This document shows positions 56,430-64,000 of a stretch of DNA of 64,000 nucleotides, one piece after another. Positions within the stretch are counted from its first letter, which is position 1. Every line of letters starts with the position of its first letter. Source of the stretch: Agarophyton chilense (Eukaryota > Rhodophyta > Florideophyceae > Gracilariales > Gracilariaceae). Location: NCBI GenBank assembly GCA_030374765.1, contig JARGXX010000111.1, forward strand, positions 682,001 through 746,000, given 5' to 3'. Under the pieces are notes generated by a model. That model worked only from the letters and a program-made list of their open reading frames with translations, was not told the origin of the DNA and made no database searches. Position numbers and translations under genes: made by a program.

Positions 56430-56827
56430 GAAAAAGGGTGACGAAGCGCGAGAGCGGACACTTCAACCGCGAGGACTCACGTACCTAGACCTGACCCCAA
56501 AAAAGAAACTGAACTCCGAAACGACAATAATAACACTACCAAAAGGGTAACCGCGAAGCATCCGTCTCAAGGAGCCTCCTCCATTGTAGACGCAGACGTA
56601 AAACGAACTGACAGGAGCACAACTATCGATCTTCAGGGCCACAAAGACCGACAGCGAGTCGGGCTACACGTACATCGTGAATATCTCACAGCCATCCAAC
56701 TGCCAACGCCCACTGAACCAAAACAGCCTGAAGAAAATACAGGACCAGATACGTCATCGACATTGTCAACGGTATTTCTAATGAAAAGGTTTGCATCGAC
56801 GTCTGGGATGCAACGAACGACTGTGCA
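56430..56827 (+). other. Open frame of unknown origin
   Basis: About 130 codons without an early ATG: a Lys/Asn/Thr-rich start (RPDPKKETELRNDNNNTTKR) and then LQGHKDRQRVGLHVHREYL and TPTEPKQPEENTGPDTSS. Perhaps an exon or a remnant. No family recognised. Confidence 0.25.
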
Positions 56828-57349
56828 CTGAGAGATGCGCATCGATTTTGAATAAGGCTGGACTAGATCGAGCCCCTTTGAATCGTACAGGGCGTCTAGC
56901 GGGGGTTGTAAAACTCAAAATAACCGTATCGAAAAAGCTTGCCCTTGGTGCGATTGCGCGGGATATGCAAATGACGAACGGGGGGGGGCTCGGACTATAA
57001 GCTCTTGCAAGAGGGCATCTGATGTATTGTCATCGAACGGTCGTACATAAAAGCGGCTGCTGATTATTCAAGTCCAGCAACTCTTGCGCAGGCAAACGTC
57101 GTGGACGTGAGTCGAGAGAAGATCTGTGTCTAAAACAGAGCGTGAAGTTGAAGTGAGGGCATTATTGGGAGACTCTCGCAGACTCCATTTATGTAGACAT
57201 AATTTTTGAATGATTTCTTCGCCTTCAGACTGGATGAACTACATTCGAGAACCTGCTCACATCCTCTGGTGAGTGAGCGATTTCTACCTCTGCAAGAACC
57301 CTTATACATACTTTAACCCGGAAGTCTTTGCCATAAAAAAACATGGCTA

Positions 57350-58440
57350 TAACACACCGCGAGACACCCCGCACTGCGCGCCTGCACTTGGCCACTCACA
57401 CTACGAGACCCTTTTCTGGAAAGAGATTTCGTTATGAATTTACCCATGCATGTCAACAACTGGGATAGAATTGTTCCATAACCCACTATGTACAATCCGA
57501 GACCTCTATGGACAGGAAGACACATTTTTTTTCTCGTACTACCGTCTGTATATATCATACGCTTTAAAGTAACTCTCCCGGATGAAAAAAAGAATGAAAT
57601 TTCACCAGGAGGCACGAAGTTGTACATCTCCAGAGAAGAACTTATCTGTGGAATCGTTGACCAGAGGACTTTAAATACTTCTGAGAATGAATTTATTCAC
57701 GTTACTTGGAAATGCTTTTAACGAAGGGTAACCGACAAGATGATTTCAGAAATTCAGTTTTTAGTATACCACTGCTTTTATCACAGGGGCCATTATATTG
57801 AAATTGATGACACCTTTGCCGATGATGATACTCTGCGATATGTCACTCAAACGATCCAGAATGAAAAGGACGATGTGAAAAACCTCGTACGGAAAGCTCA
57901 ACAGAAAGAGTTGACCTTACTCCCAGGAAAAGTTATCATGGAATCTTTCGAAACAGAGGTCAACAAAGTGCTTCATGATGCCCATGATAAGTCAGGTTCT
58001 TCCGCTGAAGACTATATACTGAAGTCTAACAACATCTAAAGAATGGTGGGCGACCGAACAAAAGATTCGTTGATCAACATTTTCCAGATTTGTGCGTACG
58101 TAGGCTGGCAGAACGTTGAGGGCAATCGAATATCTTACGGCTTCAACTGCAGAACCATTCTTCAGCTACTGCTTGATGACCTTGGTCTAGAGAGTCGTGG
58201 TTTTGTGGAAAACTCCTAGTAGCTGAGACTCACTTCTTAGGAGTTTTTCTTTCACGATATTGGACTGCAAAAAGGTCTGATCGATAAAGCAGTGAAAACT
58301 GCAGATATAGGTTACATCTATCGTAAACCTATAAAACCTATGAAAGAAATTATGTTCAGGTATAACGAAAGGGTGCGGGATTCATGCAATCATATTTTAG
58401 AGTTTTCATATGGAGGAGATGGAATAGATGAGATACTTTT
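57350..58440 (+). pseudogene. RPB1: RPB1 (RNA polymerase II largest subunit) fragment, decayed
   Basis: The plus strand carries the central part of RPB1 in one frame: [113 protein letters not shown], then the bridge-helix region EFFFHDIGLQKGLIDKAVKT with ADIGYIYRK and YGGDGIDE. This corresponds roughly to yeast residues 500-890. In-frame stops occur at 57479 (TAA at the conserved Gln of VPQP), 57719, 58037, 58217 and 58220 (TAG TAG), 58235 and near 58434; there is no frameshift. Changes inside the normally near-invariant bridge helix confirm loss of function. Neither end of the gene is found; the Plavaka-like element begins just downstream. Confidence 0.92.
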
Positions 58441-59658
58441 TTAAGATGGAACTCCAACTTGCCAAATTTCACAGTCAGTTTCAGAGGCAGGAAACCGTTT
58501 TCAGTTTTCAAGTCCTGTAATTTTCTGCTCTTTTCGCGAAAAAAAGATGCCATGGTATAAGAATGCCCCACCGTAGTCAGTTTTGGAACTGGTTTCACGG
58601 CTACCGTTGGGAGAATCGAATGGTGTTGAAAAGGAAGAGATCTTTCAGGTGCACCAGATGTGAGGCCGGATCGCAATTCCCAGCGCCGTGACTCTTGGAG
58701 GGAAAGGGGTGGCGCCGGCGGTGGTAGAGAAAGTCCGTAGAGAACCAAGCTAAAGAGTGTGAGAGACACAAGAGTGCCCGGCGATGGGGGTTGTTCGGAG
58801 GAAACGGTACATTATGTGACGAAATTTTTGCGAGTCTGAACATCAGCAATGGCAAGAATGCGACACGAAAACGAAGCGTGGGCGTTGAGAAGATGTACGC
58901 AATGCAGAACGTAAGTCCAAAAGCTGAGAGCGTTGGTACAGTGCGGGGAGGACGTGGAGGTAGCCGGAAGGGCAGGAACTCTACAGTTTGCCGTGATGAT
59001 GTAAAAGAGGTTAGAAAGCTAGTGACCCTGGTGAGAAAGAGAGTACACTCGTAGAGACATAAACCGATGAAATGATAGAGGAGATTGAAGATAAAAAAAT
59101 AGGAGAAGGGGAGTGATAATGAAAATGGCAGTCGTGAAGCGGCGCAAACGATTCAGCATGGCTCAGAAGATTTGATGGTGGAGATTTGTACTTTAGCAAT
59201 GGAGTTGCGGGTGAAATGCGGGAGGAGTTTATAGGGTATGATGTTAGGATGGAAAAGGATGGGAAGAATCAGTACGTCGATGGGAAGGTGATGTATCTCG
59301 CAAGACTGAATGCGTGGATTGCTTGTGTCCCGGTGGCTATAGACAGGGAGGTTGGACGTGGGGGCTACAGGCAAATACTGTTTTCAACGTTATACAGTAG
59401 GACATAACTGCTTGCAGTGAATGGGATTCTGAAGGTGGCTTCTGAGGTAGTGAAGGAAAGAAATGGTGTGGAGTTTGAGCACTATGAGTTTCTTGCGGGG
59501 GGAGGGAGGAGGGTGGCAGGAAATTCGGAGAGGATTGCGACGGTGGATATTTGGATGCCTTTATCTGGGAAAATCTGCCTTGCAATGAAAGAGCATTTCT
59601 TTGTGGACAACATGACGAAATTCGTCGGTGCTCTACCGGATCGCTACGTGCCGGATTG

Positions 59659-60560
59659 CTACGTGGGAGGTTTCGAACTGGAAGAGTCATATTTTAGCGG
59701 TGTACAGAGAGTGCGTGGGAGCAAAGTAGAGAAGCCAATCGGAGAGGAAGTGGAAACGGTGGGTGCAACACAAATAGTATTAGGAGACTTTAACTCAGTA
59801 GAAGGTTTAATGAATGGTTGTACACCTAGGTCCTGATAGAAACGGTTGAGGCAGAAGCGGTTGAAGCGCCAGTTGAGGCGTGGTTCAAAAGAGGGAGCGG
59901 GGTAATTCTCGCGGAGGGCATGAACGAAGCTGAGGATGAAGGAACAAGAGATGAGACCGAACCAAGGAGAGACGTTATCAGAGTCTGAGGCTGAAGAGAT
60001 GGGTACAGAGTGCACTGTTGGGTTGTGTTCGTCGTTGGTTTCCCAGCGCAGGGAGATGCAATTGAGGCCTTGGTCAATGTTCTCCCTTGGCGGGACTACC
60101 TCCAAGAACTGAACGAATGGGAGTTTGGTAGAGATGTTGAGGGTGTTTGTTGGTGACAGTAGAATGAGGGAGTTTAAGATACACACCCGGATGGTGAGGG
60201 AAGAATTGGAGAAGGTTTTGCCGGCGAAGATGACGTATGAGAACTTTGGAGACTTGGAGAGACCGAAGGAGGGAGCTGCGAAGATTCGTTGAATGACTAG
60301 GATGGGGGGATCCTTTAGTGTGATTTCGTTTTGTGCGGGGCGGTAATCTTGCAATGAAGGGATGTATCCACCGACGATGTATGCGGACTTGACTACGATG
60401 AGATGGAAGAGAAGGATTTCGGGGTGTTGCTCGTGAAGGGAAAGTGCTTAGAGGGAGATGTTGATGAAGGAGGGGAGTGCAGTGGTTCCTTTTTGTGAGA
60501 GGGTGGAAATGGTGTTTGGAGAGAAGAAATCGTTGAGGGAGGATTGGTTGGAGAGGGTGT
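59659..60560 (-). pseudogene. C-terminal segment of the Plavaka-like gene
   Basis: A 231-codon frame (60354-59659), preceded by a coding-like run up to about 60560 (LLDLITAYRLPCLNTLSNQS; HPEILLFHLIVVKSAYIVGG). Words such as LEVVPPRENIDQGLNCISLR and ISLRWETNDEHN suggest a folded, mostly beta region. No catalytic motif can be named. Same strand and order as the core ORF. Confidence 0.4.
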
Positions 60561-60699
60561 TTAGGCAAGGGAGCCTGTATGCGGTGATGAGGTCTAAGAG
60601 TGGTACGGTTCTGCCATCACGGGCAAAAACGGGCTAACAGGATGTGAGAGAATTTTGGGAGGAGGAGGAGGAGAGGGAAGGGTGAGAGGGGATGGGGTT

Positions 60700-62037
60700 C
60701 TAGTGCTGGAGTGCGTGCGACCGGTCGATGGCGCCGGTGGTTTCGGTATGGGCGTTGGTTTGTGGCTTGGAGGTGTGGCGGTAATGAGCTTCGAAGAGGG
60801 TGCGGGCATGTTCGTAGATGCGAGCATCATTCGGTGGATTTGGCGAAGACGGTGGTGATCGGGGCGGCTTGTACTTCGTTGCAGCATCTGTAAAAGAAAG
60901 CGCCGATGAACGTGAAGACCATGTCGAGAAGGCGATAAATTTTGACTTAGAGCATGTAAAGAATCCGTTGAGGTTAGGAGCGCTCTTGGAGGTGGAGAGG
61001 CTGATGCGGAAGCCTTGGGCGGGGGAGTGAGCTTCGACCGCGGCGAGAATGCAGATTGAGTGAATGAGTATGGAGGTGCAGACGGACATGAAAGAGTGGG
61101 AGGGGTGGGAGGGGCCGATGGTGGTGAAGAGAGATTCGGATTTGAGCCTTGCGATGGCTGTTAGTTTGATGTTCTTGGAGATTCTGAGGTGAAGGTTGTG
61201 AAGGGGTTTAAATGCAAAGATTCTGTAGGGGGTAAGCTCTTGGCAGAGGGTGTGGAGGGGGTAGAAATCGAGAATGAAGCTGTATTTCGCGAGTGATACT
61301 TCTTGGAGGGCTGTGAGTGCTTCCTCCTTCTTGGTGCGAGCGACTCTTGGTTTTCGGAAGAGGTGAGTCCTTTCAGAGTCATGAAGGAGAAAGGCGTGCA
61401 GCTCTCGAGTTTTGGAGGTTTGATGTAGGGGGCGGGAGGGAGCTCTGTGAGAGGGTTTGTGGAGAAGGGAGCGAGTGTATAGACATAGGAGGCAGGATCG
61501 TTTTGGGCGTGTTCCGTGGGAGATGGTTTGGATGTGCTGGGCCTCGGAGATGTCTGCACAGTAGCTTGCAAGGACCGGGTGACATTGGCTGAGGACATTG
61601 TGAGCGTCGGAAAAGGGTAAGCCAAGGCGACTGGAAGAAAGAAGGGGCTGGATGATGGTGTTGATGGCGTCTTGTATGATTTCCATTCTTGTTTCGAAAT
61701 GGATATCTGTGGACGAGCAGGCGGCAGCGCTTGCTTCGGGGGCAGATGCAGTGCGTTGGAAGGAGGATTGGAGGTAACCGACGAAAGTGAGGTTTTGAGA
61801 GATGTATTGTCCTCTGAAGGAGTCTAAGAAGTTGAGGAGTGTGATGTGGAGGGGGTAAGAGGTGATAGAGAAGTCTTTGAGGGAGGTGAAGGATTTGTCC
61901 GAGTAGAGCCGGATGAGACCGATGAAGGAGTCTATTCCGGTTGTGTGAAGGCAGTGCCATATGATTTTGTCGTTCTTTAACTGCATGATGGCGGACTTGA
62001 TGGCAGGGAAAACATTGTGTACGAGAGAGGCGGCCAT
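60700..62037 (-). pseudogene. Plavaka-like transposase, core ORF (445 codons)
   Basis: The longest open frame in the window. Residues about 70-110 (YPLHITLLNFLDSFRGQYIS) fit the family's 'YPVYLTLGNIP' strand. Residues about 140-215 carry the diagnostic helix and motif: IIQDAINTIIQPLLSSSRLG, then CHPVLASYCADISEAQHIQT and a C..C pair (SCLLC), corresponding to 'CHP.FASY.GD.PEQ...C..C' of Plavaka transposases. The PEQ motif is altered to SEA. The N-terminal part lies upstream in another frame (62888-62065, with the C2H2 finger), and more C-terminal coding sequence downstream (see 59659-60560). Whether introns or decay separate these is unclear. Confidence 0.65.
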
Positions 62038-62597
62038 GGGGTGAGGGAAGGCGGGGGAACCAGATTATGACTTTTGAGCGATGGGGTGAAAGAAGGTGTT
62101 GCGGTGATATCTGAGAGAGAGCTGATGTTTGAGGTTATCGATTGGATTTTGAGGTAGACGGTTGTGGAGAAGCAGTTGAGATTGTCGGTGATTGATTGTG
62201 GGACGAGGCCGAAGGAAGCGATGCCGTGCTTGAAGAGGTTTTCTTGGAGCTCGATGCGTTGGAGAGTGGAGGAGATAGATCGCTGGAAGACTGAATTGGA
62301 GGAGCATGGATCTTTTAGGATGGCGATGAGCCCTTCCGCTTTTATATGGCCAAAGCTAGCGGCAATAGAGGAGATGTAGAGGACGAGCTGCTCTACTTGT
62401 GGGTGTTCGAAGATGAGGGTGAAGCGGAGATGGAGGAGTGCGGCTGTGAATAAGACGGAGCAGAGTGAATTGTTAGCGATGGGGTTTGCGTCTGCGGTTT
62501 GGAGGGAGAGGGCATATTGCTGGTGGTGGTAAAAGTCCCCATCTGCGAGGAGGAAGTTATCGGAGGGGTTGTTTGAGTGGGTGAGAGGGGCGTGCAG

Positions 62598-62888
62598 TTA
62601 AGGAGTGGACTTGTGGCTCTTTGTGCGTTGGGGAAAATGGGTTATAGTTGGTGGGGGCGCGCGTTTTGTGGTTGAGATCCGGTGAGGGCACCTTAGTTGG
62701 TTGGGCTGTAAGGCAGGTGTGATGCCGGCGAAGAAGGAGCAACGGGAGAAGCAGGAGCGAGGCATGGTGTGGAATGCGAGTTTCGCGTTGATGCTGGAGG
62801 AGGGAAAAGAAGCAATAGGTCGTAGATGTTGTGGCGCATGGGATGCGATGATAATTATATGGGGATATTTGTGGGGCATCCATTTCAC
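62598..62888 (-). pseudogene. N-terminal C2H2-finger segment of the Plavaka-like gene
   Basis: 96 codons with MPRSCFSRCSFFAGITPALQ followed by a second zinc-ligand pair (RCPHR). The homologous segment at 4872-5090 keeps the same spacing of Cys and Phe. N-terminal C2H2 fingers are usual in this family. Confidence 0.5.
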
Positions 62889-63332
62889 GTGATGCCAGGC
62901 TGTGGGGAGTAGTCGAGAAGAATTGTGAGCAATGACCTGTGTATTGTGAAAATATGGGAATTTGGCTATGTGCCGCCGATGTACCAGATTTCTATTCCTA
63001 TTTTGGTATTTATTGCTATTGACAGGCTCTACTTACTATTACGAGAACATGAAAGAGGGTAGCGAAAATTTTAAATACATGCATAATGTTTTAGTATGCA
63101 CACCTGATCGGAACTCGCAAAAACGTCAAGGTTTTCTGTTTTTGCTAGTTCTTTTTCCCTAAAAACTATCGACTTTGAATTAGTGAAATAATTTTGGGAA
63201 AATATGGAACTACGAAAAATTAAAAAATTCATGGGTTTTCTTTTCTTTCACTTTACTTCGTCTGTTTTTGACTCCTAAAGTAGCATTCAGAGAACACAGA
63301 CAAAGTGGCGTAGGAGAGCCTTAGGGCCCGTT

Positions 63333-63641
63333 ATGCCCATACCGTCGGGAGAAACCTGTAGAGAGTACGTTTTGCTATTTCTGCCGACCTCTGGGGAAGA
63401 ATACCAGAGGCTTGGTCACGTGTATCTCTTTTCCCGGAGCTTTGCTAAGATTCCCGAATTCTGGAGGGGCAAGAAGAACGTGCGCAACGTCTCATGGTTT
63501 AACCGTTGGTTTCATTGTCCTGTGAATTTGCGTTCGGCAACGCGCTGTAGTATCCTCATCCAGACGGTCATGCCGTATGTTTGTTCGGAGGAGGAAGACG
63601 AGTACCAGTTCAAGATGAACAAACTCCTCTCGGATCTATAA
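63333..63641 (+). CDS. Unidentified ORF at the right edge, possibly partial
   Basis: 102 codons (MPIPSGETCREYVLLFLPTS; RGKKNVRNVSWFNRWFHCPV; MNKLLSDL), closed by TAA. The same frame continues open to about 63902 (CFRPPHDRLFSMYNTVYW), again suggesting one in-frame stop in a longer gene. It starts 14 bp beyond the end of the Plavaka-like element, so its 5' part may lie elsewhere. No family recognised. Confidence 0.35.
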   Translation: MPIPSGETCREYVLLFLPTSGEEYQRLGHVYLFSRSFAKIPEFWRGKKNVRNVSWFNRWFHCPVNLRSATRCSILIQTVMPYVCSEEEDEYQFKMNKLLSDL

Positions 63642-64000
63642 CAGGACTTCATTTCGGCTCACGTAAGCTTTTCTACAGCTGGTCACAATCTCTTGGCGCT
63701 CATGTGCTTCCGACCGCCGCATGACCGCCTGTTTTCCATGTACAATACGGTCTATTGGAATAAAATTCATGAGCCCGATGGTCATTTATGTCAATCTCTG
63801 GTGTTCTTCTTTTGTTGGCACCAAGTGGAGTTTCAAGACATTAGCGCAGACAGGCGTCCTCCGCTATACCCGTCGCTTCTCCGCGTGGCTCAGAACCATT
63901 GAGCTCTCTACTGGTATATCTCGCCGCTCCTTTTGGTTCCCACGCCATTCATAGTGGCGTATCATTCGTCTCAAATTATTGACAATCACAATGACCGAAG

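Larger units (their letters stand above)
58600..63320 (-). mobile_element. Plavaka-like (CACTA-superfamily) DNA transposon, large copy
   Basis: Minus strand. The 5' end lies near 63319, where the minus strand starts CACTTTGTCTGTGTTCTC, a CACT-type start. The ~250-bp leader is shared with the fragment at 4670-5520. Coding follows from about 62888 (zinc finger) to below 59700. The plus strand is purine-rich throughout 58.6-62.9 kb, so long plus-strand frames are shadows. The 3' end is not defined; the composition shift near 58600, just past the RPB1 remnant, is used as an estimate. No matching inverted terminus was found on the left. Confidence 0.55.

Noticed and set aside
60655-60893. Gly-rich plus-strand frame
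   Set aside because: Antisense shadow of the Plavaka-like transposase ORF.

Overview
This 64-kb window looks like nuclear DNA of a repeat-rich eukaryote. It has short spliceosomal introns (about 75 and 136 nt), no operons or ribosome-binding sites, and decayed homologues of eukaryotic RNA polymerase II machinery among at least six kinds of mobile element. The lineage cannot be fixed from sequence alone; the element mix (Ty1/copia, piggyBac, pogo/Tigger-like, TNP2/Plavaka-like, FAR1 plus Ulp1) would fit an alga, another protist or a fungus. Almost everything recognisable is broken. Only three stretches look like possibly intact genes, and all three are unidentified: 3302-4195 (-), 21270-22245 (+) and the spliced gene 35301-36045 (+).

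Layout. 0.8-3.2 kb: arm A of an inverted duplication whose other arm lies at 28.9-31.3 kb; each arm carries decayed copies of the same two convergent unknown genes. 3.3-5.5 kb: an unknown 297-codon ORF, one copy of a medium-length repeat (called R here), and a 5' fragment of a Plavaka-like DNA transposon. 5.5-9.2 kb: two minus-strand genes, one with FAR1/MULE-type zinc motifs and one encoding a Ulp1-type (C48) protease. 9.2-13.7 kb: nothing recognised. 13.7-20.8 kb: a decayed gene for the TFIID subunit TAF5 (-), split near its 3' end by a 4.7-kb Ty1/copia element. 21.3-22.2 kb: an unknown open gene. 22.4-25.25 kb: a piggyBac element. 25.25-28.55 kb: an ABCC/MRP transporter pseudogene (+), split by a 2.53-kb pogo-like element with TA target duplication and 25-bp terminal inverted repeats.

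31.9-35.3 kb: nothing recognised. 35.3-38.25 kb: a spliced unknown gene followed by a TNP2-type transposase pseudogene. 38.3-48.2 kb: mostly AT-rich noncoding DNA with two more R copies. 48.3-53.5 kb: a decayed minus-strand gene resembling the THO-complex subunit THO2/THOC2, with unassigned Ser/Thr-rich coding DNA in its middle. 55.5-56.8 kb: unidentified coding remnants. 57.35-58.44 kb: a decayed piece of RPB1. 58.6-63.3 kb: a large Plavaka-like element (-). 63.3-64 kb: an unidentified partial ORF.

The region reads as a graveyard: duplicated or dead copies of host genes (TAF5, RPB1, probably THO2, ABCC) serving as landing sites for transposons. Premature stops outnumber frameshifts in most of them. 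The least explained signals are the A/B inverted gene pair, the roughly 109-bp host duplication flanking the copia element, and the R repeat with its hairpin and tRNA-like core.
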